A DNA stretch of 64,000 nt, from positions 5,702,001-5,766,000 of the forward strand of contig NZ_CP116257.1 in the NCBI RefSeq assembly GCF_027947595.1, in the 5' to 3' direction. Both the position numbers and the translations under genes were made by a program. Below are positions 50,381-57,366 of this stretch, piece after piece. This DNA comes from Streptomyces lienomycini. Lineage in GTDB: Bacteria; Actinomycetota; Actinomycetes; Streptomycetales; Streptomycetaceae. How positions within the stretch are numbered: position 1 is the first letter of the stretch; each line of letters opens with the position of its first letter. Below the pieces are notes generated by a model. It did not search any database, was not told the origin of the DNA, and saw nothing but the letters and a program-made list of their open reading frames with translations.

Positions 50381-51321
50381 CCGCCACGACCACGGCCCCC
50401 TCGGCCGCACCCGACCACACCCGCCCCACCGTCCGCCCGCCGTCCAACCGGCTGCGCGCCTGGGCCACCCGCGCCCCGCTCCTCCCCGCCCTGGTCTTCA
50501 TGATCGTGGTCACCCAGCTGCCCTTCGTGGCGACGCTGGTGATCTCCTTCTTCGACTGGAACGCCCTCTACCCGGACGCCCGCAGCTTCGCCGGCTTCGC
50601 CAACTACGGCGACGTCCTCGGCGACGCCGCCCTGCGCAAGTCGGTGTGGACGACCATCCTGCTGACGGTCGCGGTCGTCCTGGCCAGCCTGGTCCTCGGC
50701 CTCGCCCTCGCCCTGCTCCTCGACCGGAGGTTCAAGGGGCGCGGCGTGGTCCGCACTCTCCTCATCGCCCCGTTCCTGGTGGTCCCGGTGGCGGCGGCGC
50801 TGCTCTGGAAGCACGTCCTCTACAACCCCGAGTACGGCCTGCTCAACGGCCTGCTGCACTACGTCGGCGGCCCCCAGCCGGACTGGATCTCGGACACCCC
50901 GCTGCTCGCGGTCGAAGCCTCACTGGTGTGGCAGTGGACGCCGTTCATGATGCTCATCCTGCTGGCCGGCCTGCAGAGCCGGGACCAGCAGCAGATCGAG
51001 GCCGCCCGGGTGGACGGCGCGAGCGACTGGCAGATCTTCGTCCACCTCACCCTGCCCCACCTGCGCCGCTACCTCGAACTCGGCGCCCTGCTCGGCTCGA
51101 TCTACATCGTCCAGAACTTCGACGCCGTCTTCACCATCACCTCGGGCGGGCTGGGCACCGCCAACCTGCCCTACACCGTCTACCAGAGCTTCTACCAGGC
51201 CCACGAGAACGGCCTCGCCTCGGCCGCGGGCGTCCTGGTCGTCATCGGCTCGATCATCATCGCGACCTTCGCGCTGCGCGTGGTGTCGTCCCTGTTCCGC
51301 GAGGAGGTCGGCCGCGCATGA
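50377..51321 (+). CDS. Polyol ABC transporter permease (first)
   Basis: The 314-residue membrane protein has six helices from LLPALVFMIVVTQLPFVATLVISFF and the EAA loop QIEAARVDGASDWQIFVHLTLPHL. It is a MalF-type permease of the sorbitol/mannitol class. ATG 50377 overlaps the binding-protein stop (ATGA), and its end overlaps the next permease. No ATPase gene accompanies it. Confidence 0.92.
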   Translation: MTATTTAPSAAPDHTRPTVRPPSNRLRAWATRAPLLPALVFMIVVTQLPFVATLVISFFDWNALYPDARSFAGFANYGDVLGDAALRKSVWTTILLTVAVVLASLVLGLALALLLDRRFKGRGVVRTLLIAPFLVVPVAAALLWKHVLYNPEYGLLNGLLHYVGGPQPDWISDTPLLAVEASLVWQWTPFMMLILLAGLQSRDQQQIEAARVDGASDWQIFVHLTLPHLRRYLELGALLGSIYIVQNFDAVFTITSGGLGTANLPYTVYQSFYQAHENGLASAAGVLVVIGSIIIATFALRVVSSLFREEVGRA

Positions 51322-52193
51322 GCGCCACCGCCGTACGCCCCGTCGTCACCGACACCAAGCCCGCACGGACCCGCCGCAAGGCCGGCGCCGGTCTGGGCCT
51401 GGTGGCCTGGCTGGTCGGCATCGTCTTCTTCCTGCCCATCGCGTGGATGGCGCTGACCTCCTTCCACTCGGAGGCGGACGCGGCCACCAACCCGCCGTCC
51501 TTCGCGGCGTCGCTGACCCTGGACGGCTACCGCGAGTTCTTCGGCGCGGGCGGCGGCGCCAGCCCCTGGCCCGCCCTGATCAACTCGGCGGTGGCGTCGA
51601 TCGCCTCGACCCTCTTCGTCCTGGTCCTGGCCCTGCCCGCCGCGTACGCCCTCTCCATCCGCCCGGTGAAGAAGTGGACGGACGTCCTGTTCTTCTTCCT
51701 GTCCACCAAGATGCTGCCGGTGGTGGCGGGCCTGCTGCCGATCTACCTGTTCGCGAAGAACACCGACATGCTGGACAACATCTGGCTGCTGGTCATCCTC
51801 TACACCTCCATGAACCTGCCGATCGCGGTCTGGATGATGCAGTCCTTCCTGGCCGAGGTCCCCGTCGCGATCATCGAGGCGGCCCGGGTGGACGGCGCGA
51901 GACTGCCCACCGTCCTGACCCGCGTGGTGGCCCCGATCGCCCTGCCCGGCATCGCCGCCACCTCACTGATCTGCTTCATCTTCAGCTGGAACGAACTGCT
52001 GTTCGCCCGGGTGCTGACGGGCGTGGTCGCCGAGACCGCCCCCGTCTTCCTGACCGGCTTCATCACCAGCCAGGGCCTCTTCCTGGCCAAGGTGTGCGCC
52101 GCGTCGCTCGTCATCTCCCTGCCGGTGCTCGCCGCGGGGTTCGCCGCCCAGGACAAACTGGTCCAGGGCCTGTCGTTGGGAGCCGTGAAATGA
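51318..52193 (+). CDS. Polyol ABC transporter permease (second)
   Basis: The 291-residue membrane protein has six helices from GLGLVAWLVGIVFFLPIAWMAL and the EAA loop IIEAARVDGARLPTVLTRVVAPI, a MalG-type permease. ATG 51318 overlaps the previous stop and the end overlaps the dehydrogenase start, both as ATGA, so transport and oxidation of the same polyol are coupled. Confidence 0.92.
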   Translation: MSATAVRPVVTDTKPARTRRKAGAGLGLVAWLVGIVFFLPIAWMALTSFHSEADAATNPPSFAASLTLDGYREFFGAGGGASPWPALINSAVASIASTLFVLVLALPAAYALSIRPVKKWTDVLFFFLSTKMLPVVAGLLPIYLFAKNTDMLDNIWLLVILYTSMNLPIAVWMMQSFLAEVPVAIIEAARVDGARLPTVLTRVVAPIALPGIAATSLICFIFSWNELLFARVLTGVVAETAPVFLTGFITSQGLFLAKVCAASLVISLPVLAAGFAAQDKLVQGLSLGAVK

Positions 52194-53179
52194 AGGCCGC
52201 CGTCATCGAGTCCGTGGGCCGCGCCGTCGTCACCGAGGTCCCGGACCCGACGCCGGGTCCCCGCGAGGTCGTCGTCGAGGTCGCCGCCTGCGGCCTGTGC
52301 GGCACCGACCTGCACATCCTCCAGGGCGAGTTCGCGCCCAAGCTGCCGATCGTGCCGGGCCACGAGTTCGCGGGCGCGGTGGTCGGCGTCGGCGCCCAGG
52401 TCACGGAGGTGGCGGTCGGCGACCAGGTCGCGGTGGACCCCTCCCTGTACTGCTACGAGTGCCGCTACTGCCGCACCGGCCACAACAACCTCTGCGAACG
52501 CTGGGCGGCCATCGGCGTCACGACGGCGGGCGGCGCGGCCCAGTACGCGGTCGCACCGGTCGCGAACTGCGTGAAGCTCCCCGAGCACGTCCGCACCCAG
52601 GACGCGGCCCTGATCGAACCGCTCTCCTGCGCCGTCCGCGGCTACGACGTTCTCCAGTCCCGCCTCGGCGCGCACGTCCTCATCTACGGCTCCGGCACGA
52701 TGGGCCTGATGATGCTGGAACTGGCCAAGCGGACCGGCGCGGCCAGCGTCGACATGGTCGACCTCAACCCGGCCCGCCTGGAGACGGCCCGCGGCCTCGG
52801 CGTCTCGGCGTCGGCCGCGACCCCGGACGAGCTGGACCGCCCCCAGGGCTGGGACCTGGTCATCGACGCCACCGGCAACGCGGCGGCGATCCAGGACGGC
52901 CTGGACCGGGTCGCCAAGGCCGGCACGTTCCTCCAGTTCGGCGTCGCCGACTACGCGACGCGCGTCCAGATCGACCCGTACCGCATCTACAACCAGGAGA
53001 TCACCATCACCGGCTCGATGGCGGTCCTCCACAGCTACGAGCGCGCGGCGGAGCTGTTCGCGAACGGTGTCCTCGACCCCGACGTCTTCATCAGCGACCG
53101 CATCGCACTGGACCGCTACCCGCAGGCCCTGGAGCAGTTCGCGGCGGGCGTGGGCCGCAAGATCGTGGTCGTGCCGTAG
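52190..53179 (+). CDS. Zinc-dependent polyol/alcohol dehydrogenase
   Basis: The 329-residue medium-chain dehydrogenase has the catalytic zinc ligands in CGLCGTDLHILQG and GHEFAGAVVG, the four-cysteine structural zinc site (CYECRYCRTGHNNLC), and the NAD site VLIYGSGTMGLMMLELAKR. It is closest in style to sorbitol or ribitol dehydrogenases and should oxidise the polyol imported by the operon. ATG 52190 overlaps the permease stop. Confidence 0.9.
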   Translation: MKAAVIESVGRAVVTEVPDPTPGPREVVVEVAACGLCGTDLHILQGEFAPKLPIVPGHEFAGAVVGVGAQVTEVAVGDQVAVDPSLYCYECRYCRTGHNNLCERWAAIGVTTAGGAAQYAVAPVANCVKLPEHVRTQDAALIEPLSCAVRGYDVLQSRLGAHVLIYGSGTMGLMMLELAKRTGAASVDMVDLNPARLETARGLGVSASAATPDELDRPQGWDLVIDATGNAAAIQDGLDRVAKAGTFLQFGVADYATRVQIDPYRIYNQEITITGSMAVLHSYERAAELFANGVLDPDVFISDRIALDRYPQALEQFAAGVGRKIVVVP

Positions 53180-53190
53180 ATGTTGATCTT

Positions 53191-53295
53191 TTAGCCCGTC
53201 CGGCGTTTGAGGACGAGGCCGTTCAGGCCGAAAGGGGGGTCTGGGGGCGCAGCCCCCAGGGACGGGAAGGGAAGGGGCGGCGGGGGCGAAAACCC
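53191..53295 (-). repeat. Dispersed ~100-bp repeat, copy B, intergenic
   Basis: This is the normal intergenic form of the element also found inside cobB at 2002, in opposite orientation relative to the window. It contains a perfect CTGGGGGC/GCCCCCAG hairpin with a 3-base loop (GCA side) and lies right after the polyol dehydrogenase stop, where it may act as a terminator. The rest of the gap to 53377 shows nothing else. Confidence 0.85.
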
Positions 53296-53377
53296 TGACG
53301 CCGCCGCTCCCACCACCCCCGCCCCGATTGGCCCCCGGGTAAGGGAACGGTAAAACGCCCCCGCTCGTTCACCCGGC

Positions 53378-54598
53378 ATGACAGCTATGACCCCCGGCTC
53401 GAACATCCCCCTCTCCGCCGCCCGCGTGACGGTGGACGTCACCGCTCCCGTGCGGCTCGACGTATCGGGCCTGCTGCTCACCGCCGACGGCAAGGTGCGC
53501 TCCGACGACGACTTCATCTTCTACAACCAGCCCACCGGCCAGGGCGTGACCTACCGCTCCGGCGGCGGCTCCGCCCCGGACGCGATCACGGTCGACACCT
53601 CCGCCGTCCCGCCGGGCATCGAGAAGATCGTCGTCACCGCCAGCCCGGACGCCGCCGGCCAGTCCTTCCAGGGCATCGAGCCGACCGCCACCATCCGCAA
53701 CGCGGACGACAACTCCGTCCTCGCCACCTTCACGCCGCCGCAGCTCGGCGCCGAGACCGCACTGGTGATCGTCGAGGTCTACCTGCGAGGCGGCGCCTGG
53801 AAGGCCCGCGCGGTCGGCCAGGGCTACGCCAACGGCCTGGCCGGCATCGCGACGGACTTCGGCGTCACGGTGGAGGAGCCCGCCCCGGCCGCTCCCCCGG
53901 CCCAGCCCGCGGCCCCGCAGCGGTCCCACGCGGCCACGCCCCCGCCGGCCGCCGCGCCCACGATGCCCGCGGCGCCGCCCGCACCGCCCGCCGCGCCGCC
54001 GGCCCCCGCCCCGGGCAGCGGCAAGATCAACCTCGACAAGGGCCGGGTCAGCCTCCAGAAGAACCAGACCGTCTCCCTGGTCAAGGGCGGTCGGCCGGTG
54101 CTCTCCCAGGTCAAGATGGGCCTCGGCTGGGAACCGGCGTTCCGCGGCAAGGACATCGACCTGGACGCGTCGGTCATCGCCTTCGGCCCCCAGCGCAACC
54201 ACATCGACAGCTGCTACTTCGGCAAGCTCTCGATCGTCAACGGCGCGATCAAGCACTCCGGCGACAACCTGACCGGCGAGGGCGGCGGAGACGACGAGGT
54301 GATCGTCGTCGACCTCGGCCGGCTCCCGCAGGAGGTCTCCGGTCTGGTCTTCACGGTGAACTCGTTCTCGGGCCAGAAGTTCACCGAGGTCGCCAAGGCG
54401 TACTGCCGCCTCATCGACGCCGCGAGCGGCGAGGAGCTGGTCCGCTTCGACCTCACCGGCGCCGAGGCGCAGACCGGCGTGATGATGGCGAAGCTGATCC
54501 GCCAGTACTCCGGCGAGTGGGAGATGACCGCCATGGGCGACTTCGTCAAGTCCCGCACGGTCCGCGGCATGGTGAAGCCGGCGGCCAAGGCCCTGTAG
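53378..54598 (+). CDS. Double TerD-domain protein
   Basis: The 406-residue cytoplasmic protein has two TerD domains, residues 1 to about 165 and about 212 to 404, joined by a long Ala/Pro linker (about 168-210). The first shows SDDDFIFYNQPTG and IEKIVVTASPDAAGQ; the second shows MGLGWEPAF, IDLDASVIAFGPQ and GGDDEVIVVDLGRLP, with the calcium-binding acidic loops. TerD proteins are linked to tellurite and general stress response and membrane-associated signalling. ATG 53378 or 53387 may start the protein; GGTAAGGG-like sequence lies upstream. Confidence 0.9.
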   Translation: MTAMTPGSNIPLSAARVTVDVTAPVRLDVSGLLLTADGKVRSDDDFIFYNQPTGQGVTYRSGGGSAPDAITVDTSAVPPGIEKIVVTASPDAAGQSFQGIEPTATIRNADDNSVLATFTPPQLGAETALVIVEVYLRGGAWKARAVGQGYANGLAGIATDFGVTVEEPAPAAPPAQPAAPQRSHAATPPPAAAPTMPAAPPAPPAAPPAPAPGSGKINLDKGRVSLQKNQTVSLVKGGRPVLSQVKMGLGWEPAFRGKDIDLDASVIAFGPQRNHIDSCYFGKLSIVNGAIKHSGDNLTGEGGGDDEVIVVDLGRLPQEVSGLVFTVNSFSGQKFTEVAKAYCRLIDAASGEELVRFDLTGAEAQTGVMMAKLIRQYSGEWEMTAMGDFVKSRTVRGMVKPAAKAL

Positions 54599-54611
54599 GC
54601 ACCCGGACGTC

Positions 54612-54643
54612 GGGGCGCTCCCGGATCGCTCCGCGAGCGCCCC
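54612..54643. terminator. Hairpin between TerD and TetR genes
   Basis: GGGGCGCTC (54612-54620) pairs with GAGCGCCCC (54635-54643) as a perfect 9-bp stem, and a second overlapping CGCCCC/GGGGCG stem follows. It lies between two converging genes and should terminate both. Confidence 0.65.
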
Positions 54644-54654
54644 TTCGGGGCGGA

Positions 54655-55233
54655 CTACGCCCGCAGTCCGCCCCACACCAGCCACAGGCAGCGGCGGACG
54701 GACGTCGCGTCCGCCGGGTCCGTCCCGTCGGCGGACTCGGCCGCCGTGGCCACCCCGTGCACCAGCCGCAGCACCTCGATCGGTTCGACGTCCCGCCGCA
54801 GCGTGCCCTCCGCCTGCGCCGCCCGCACCAACCGCCCGGCCGCGGCGCGCAGACAGTCGCCGCAGGCCGTGTCCACCGCCGTGCCGCCCGCCGTGACGGC
54901 GGTGCCGAGCAGCGTCTTCATCCCGCGGACCTGGATCATCCCGGCGGCGAGTTCACCCAGCCACTCCCGCAGCGCGTGGCCCGGTGACCGCTCGGCCGCG
55001 ATCAGGTCGGCGCGGGCCGCGATCGCCTCGATCCGGTCGAGGTAGGCGGCCTCCAGCAGCGCCTGCCGGGTCGGGAAGTGCCGGTACAGCGTGCCCGTCC
55101 CGACCCCCGCGCGTTTGGCGATGTCGTCCAGGGACGCGCCCTCACCGTGCTCGGCGAAGGCGGTCGCCGCGGCCTGGAGCAGCCGTTCGCGGTTGCGGCG
55201 GGCATCCGCGCGCATGGGTCTGACCTGCGCCAT
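54655..55233 (-). CDS. TetR-family transcriptional regulator
   Basis: The 192-residue protein has an N-terminal TetR helix-turn-helix (RRNRERLLQAAATAFAEHG, then DIAKRAGVGTGTLYRHFPTRQALLEAAY, residues 10-56) and a C-terminal ligand-binding bundle ending in VRRCLWLVWGGLRA. ATG 55233 (MAQVRPMRAD) is used; ATG 55215 is an alternative. Its target is unknown; it lies 38 bases beyond the Ro60 gene end on the same strand and could be co-transcribed with it. Confidence 0.88.
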   Translation of the reverse strand: MAQVRPMRADARRNRERLLQAAATAFAEHGEGASLDDIAKRAGVGTGTLYRHFPTRQALLEAAYLDRIEAIAARADLIAAERSPGHALREWLGELAAGMIQVRGMKTLLGTAVTAGGTAVDTACGDCLRAAAGRLVRAAQAEGTLRRDVEPIEVLRLVHGVATAAESADGTDPADATSVRRCLWLVWGGLRA

Positions 55234-55271
55234 CCCGGTACTCCCTGCACACAGAGGTTCGTCGCCGCACC

Positions 55272-56873
55272 CTACCCCGCGAGCTCGGCCCGGGTGTCCC
55301 ACGGCCACTGGGCGTCCCGGCCGGCCTCCAGCAACGCGACCATCCGGAACGCGGCGTCGGAGAGACCGCCGAAGGTGTGCCGGTTCGCCCGGCCCGACGG
55401 GCCGTGGCCCGCCCGGTACCCGGCGAGGTTCCAGGTGTAGACCGGCACGTGCGCCGGGACCTGCTCGGTCGGGTCGCCGTGCCGGCTGTGGGCGTACTGC
55501 TCGTCGGTGACGATGAGCACCCGGTCGTGCTGCTCGTAGTGGCGCCGTACCGCCTCGGTGGTGTCGGTGCCGCCGAGGTCGCCGAAGCGGTCGAGGACCT
55601 TCAGCACCGACTCGCCCTCGCGGTACGTCACGCGGTTGCTGGACGTCCCGAACTCGACCAGGTCCGCGTCGGCCGCCCGCAGCGCGAGCGCCGTGCCGAA
55701 GACCGCCGCCGCGTCGGCCCGGTTCAGCTCGGAGCGGTCCGACATCCGCGAGTAGAACATCGAACCCGAGCGGTCCACGAGGACGAGTGTCCGGCCGGGC
55801 AGTGCGGGCACGTTGGCCAGCGAGTGGCCGAGCGCCTGCTCCAGCGGGTACGACCAGCGCAGCGACGGGGCGTGCCGGTACGCGGCGAGGTAGCGGAAGG
55901 GGAACTGCCGCGAGCGCGCCACCTCGGCCGGGTCGCTGATCCGCGCCGCCACCCGGGCCGCGACCTCGTCCGAGACACCGGCCTCGTCGAAGTTGCGCAG
56001 GTTGCGGAGCAATGCCATCGCTCCCATGGACGGAATCACCGCTTCCCAGGCCGCCTTGTCCATCGGGCCCTGGAGCCAGCCGGCCAGCATCTCCCACGTG
56101 ACGCCCGCCGCCGCGAGCCGCTCGGCACCGTCGGGCGCCGTGACCACCGCTCGCCGGTCCCGGACGGGCAGCGCCATCAGCTCGCGGTGCGCGGTCAGGA
56201 CGCGGTTCGAGGCGGGCGGCACCGCGGTGTCCGGGTTGTGCCGGCGGTCGAGGGCGTACTGGAACAGCTCGCCCTGCCACGGCTTGTCGGGGTCGGGCGC
56301 CGCGTGCACCAGGTTGAGGATGTCGCCGAAGCGGTAGCCCTTGGACGCGGTGTCGTACTTCAGCAGCGACTTGCCGTGGTAGAGCCGCCGCACGGCGTCG
56401 GCGATCCCCCGCTTGACCGGCTTGGGCACGGCGCGGCCGTGGGTCGCGGTCCAGTAGGCGAGGAGTTCGCCGGGCTCGTCCGGACGCCGCAGGACGGAGG
56501 CGGTCACCTGCCGGTTGGACGGTCCGTCGGTGACGCCGGAGTCCAGGCGGGCCTTGACGTACTCGGCGGCGCCGACGATCGACGCGGTGCGCAGGTTGCC
56601 CTCGCCGCGCAGCCAGCCGAGCAGGCCGGCCGTCCAGGACGGGTCGGAGAGGGCGAGTTCGCGCACGAGGGTGGTGAACCGGTCGTCGCGGGCGGCGCCG
56701 GACTCGTAGAAGGACTGCTGGGAGACGAAGTTGGCCACCGCGAGCAGGAAGAGTTCGGAGCGGGCGTCCCGCTCGGTGCCCCGGCCGCCCTCGTGGGTGC
56801 GCAGCACGCGGCCCGTCGACGTCACGCGCGAGGTGGGCTGCGCCTCGGCGGTCTTGGTGTTGAATCGCGCCAT
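55272..56873 (-). CDS. rsr: Ro60-family TROVE-domain RNA-binding protein
   Basis: The 533-residue protein is a bacterial orthologue of the Ro60 autoantigen. The HEAT-like TROVE ring covers residues 1 to about 350 (LFLLAVANFVSQQSFYESG, AEYVKARLDSG, YHGKSLLKYDTASKGYRFGDILNLVH). A von Willebrand A domain follows, with MIDAS residues Asp367, Ser369 and Ser371 in LVLVDRSGSMF and a GTDTTEAV threonine. Ro60 binds misfolded RNAs through its ring and Y RNAs on its outer face and works in RNA quality control and stress. Three Y-RNA-like elements lie directly upstream on the same strand. ATG 56873 follows GGGGGAATTCACC. Confidence 0.93.
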   Translation of the reverse strand: MARFNTKTAEAQPTSRVTSTGRVLRTHEGGRGTERDARSELFLLAVANFVSQQSFYESGAARDDRFTTLVRELALSDPSWTAGLLGWLRGEGNLRTASIVGAAEYVKARLDSGVTDGPSNRQVTASVLRRPDEPGELLAYWTATHGRAVPKPVKRGIADAVRRLYHGKSLLKYDTASKGYRFGDILNLVHAAPDPDKPWQGELFQYALDRRHNPDTAVPPASNRVLTAHRELMALPVRDRRAVVTAPDGAERLAAAGVTWEMLAGWLQGPMDKAAWEAVIPSMGAMALLRNLRNFDEAGVSDEVAARVAARISDPAEVARSRQFPFRYLAAYRHAPSLRWSYPLEQALGHSLANVPALPGRTLVLVDRSGSMFYSRMSDRSELNRADAAAVFGTALALRAADADLVEFGTSSNRVTYREGESVLKVLDRFGDLGGTDTTEAVRRHYEQHDRVLIVTDEQYAHSRHGDPTEQVPAHVPVYTWNLAGYRAGHGPSGRANRHTFGGLSDAAFRMVALLEAGRDAQWPWDTRAELAG

Positions 56874-56935
56874 GGTGAATTCCCCCGAATTCTCAAAGCC
56901 TGAACGTTCTCGAATATTCCGGAGGGAGACACGGC

Positions 56936-57090
56936 AGCGGAAGGGTGCCCGAGGTCGGAATCGGCGACGGGACCATGCGGATGCTCTGCCCTATTGAGCT
57001 ACACCGACCCGAAGTCGATGACGGGATTCGAACCCGCAACCGTCCGATCCGAGAAGTATCCGCTGCCTGCGCACCGGGCACCCTTCGACT
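56936..57090 (-). ncRNA. Y-RNA-like RNA with circularly permuted tRNA-like module (element 1)
   Basis: Read 5' to 3' on the minus strand. A terminal 11-bp stem is formed by AAGGGTGCCCG (57085-57075) and CGGGCACCCTT (56951-56941). The 5' strand continues with GGTGCGCAGGCAG, and GCGGAT pairs with ATCCGC. Next comes a T-arm with the loop GGTTCGAATCCC (57037-57021). A 7-bp acceptor-like stem CATCGAC/GTCGGTG (57020-57014 and 57008-57002) is closed by the loop TTCGG. A D-arm GCTC...GAGC (56999-56983) follows. T-arm before D-arm means the tRNA order is permuted and the acceptor end is sealed, so it cannot be charged. The 3' strand carries CCGACCTCGGG. It ends 62 bases before the Ro60 start. Bacterial Y RNAs with tRNA mimicry are known; this assignment is by structure read by eye. 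Confidence 0.78.
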
Positions 57091-57094
57091 GCTG

Positions 57095-57173
57095 GGCCTC
57101 CCGAGATCAAGTGGGCCGCGGCATGGGATTCTTTTTGCAGAAGAAGTAGCCGCGACCGGCGCACCGGGAGGTG
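57095..57173 (-). ncRNA. Minimal Y-RNA-like hairpin without tRNA module (element 3)
   Basis: On the minus strand, CCTCCCG (57171-57165) pairs with CGGGAGG (57103-57097); an internal loop follows (GTGCGCC opposite CACTTGATCT in part); then GGTCGCGGC (57157-57149) pairs with GCCGCGGCC (57122-57114) over nine positions with one G-T pair. The end loop contains TTCTT/AAGAA. The 5' strand repeats the GGTGCG...TACTTC pattern of the other two elements, and the 3' strand has CACTTGA, matching the Ro-binding strand of animal Y RNAs as I recall it. It looks like the Ro60-binding part alone. Confidence 0.6.
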
Positions 57174-57180
57174 CATGAAG

Positions 57181-57335
57181 TTATGGGTGTCCAGAGTTCA
57201 GGTCGGCGGAACCGACAAGGTGCTCTAACCCCTGAGCTACACCGGCGTGCTGTGCCGGTGACGGGACTCGAACCCGTGGCCGCCCCATTATGAGTGGAAG
57301 TAGGTCCTGCCTTCGCACCTGGACGTTCATCACTC
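57181..57335 (-). ncRNA. Y-RNA-like RNA with circularly permuted tRNA-like module (element 2)
   Basis: On the minus strand the RNA opens with GTCCAG (57324-57319), pairing with CTGGAC (57194-57189), then GGTGCGAAGGCAG. Next come a T-arm with ACGGGTTCGAGTCCCGT (57277-57261), an acceptor-like stem CACCGGC/GCCGGTG (57260-57254 and 57246-57240) with a 7-base closing loop, and a D-arm GCTCAGGGGTTAGAGC (57237-57222). A GTCGG/CCGAC hairpin and TGAACTCTGGAC finish it. A canonical tRNA would need the T-arm after the D-arm; here it comes before. A possible -10 box TAGAGT lies at about 57337-57332. It is the first of the three RNAs in transcription order. Confidence 0.78.
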
Positions 57336-57348
57336 TAAAAGGGCGGCC

Positions 57349-57362
57349 GTCGCCCGGGCGAC
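57349..57362 (-). terminator. Palindrome after the PhoX-type gene
   Basis: GTCGCCCGGGCGAC is a perfect 14-base palindrome five bases beyond the PhoX stop, followed on the minus strand by GGCCGCCC and TTTT. It probably ends the phosphatase transcript just before the Y-RNA elements begin. Confidence 0.55.
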
Positions 57363-57366
57363 CGAA

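Noticed and set aside
53338..53377. Extra gene between the polyol operon and the TerD gene
   Set aside because: The gap holds only the dispersed repeat and a short leader; no start codon with a ribosome-binding site and no conserved product were found.
56936..57345. Ordinary tRNA genes on the minus strand
   Set aside because: T-loops and D-stems are present, but in each unit the T-arm comes before the D-arm, the acceptor strands are joined by a loop, and no T-arm follows the D-arm. A normal tRNA cannot be drawn on either strand.
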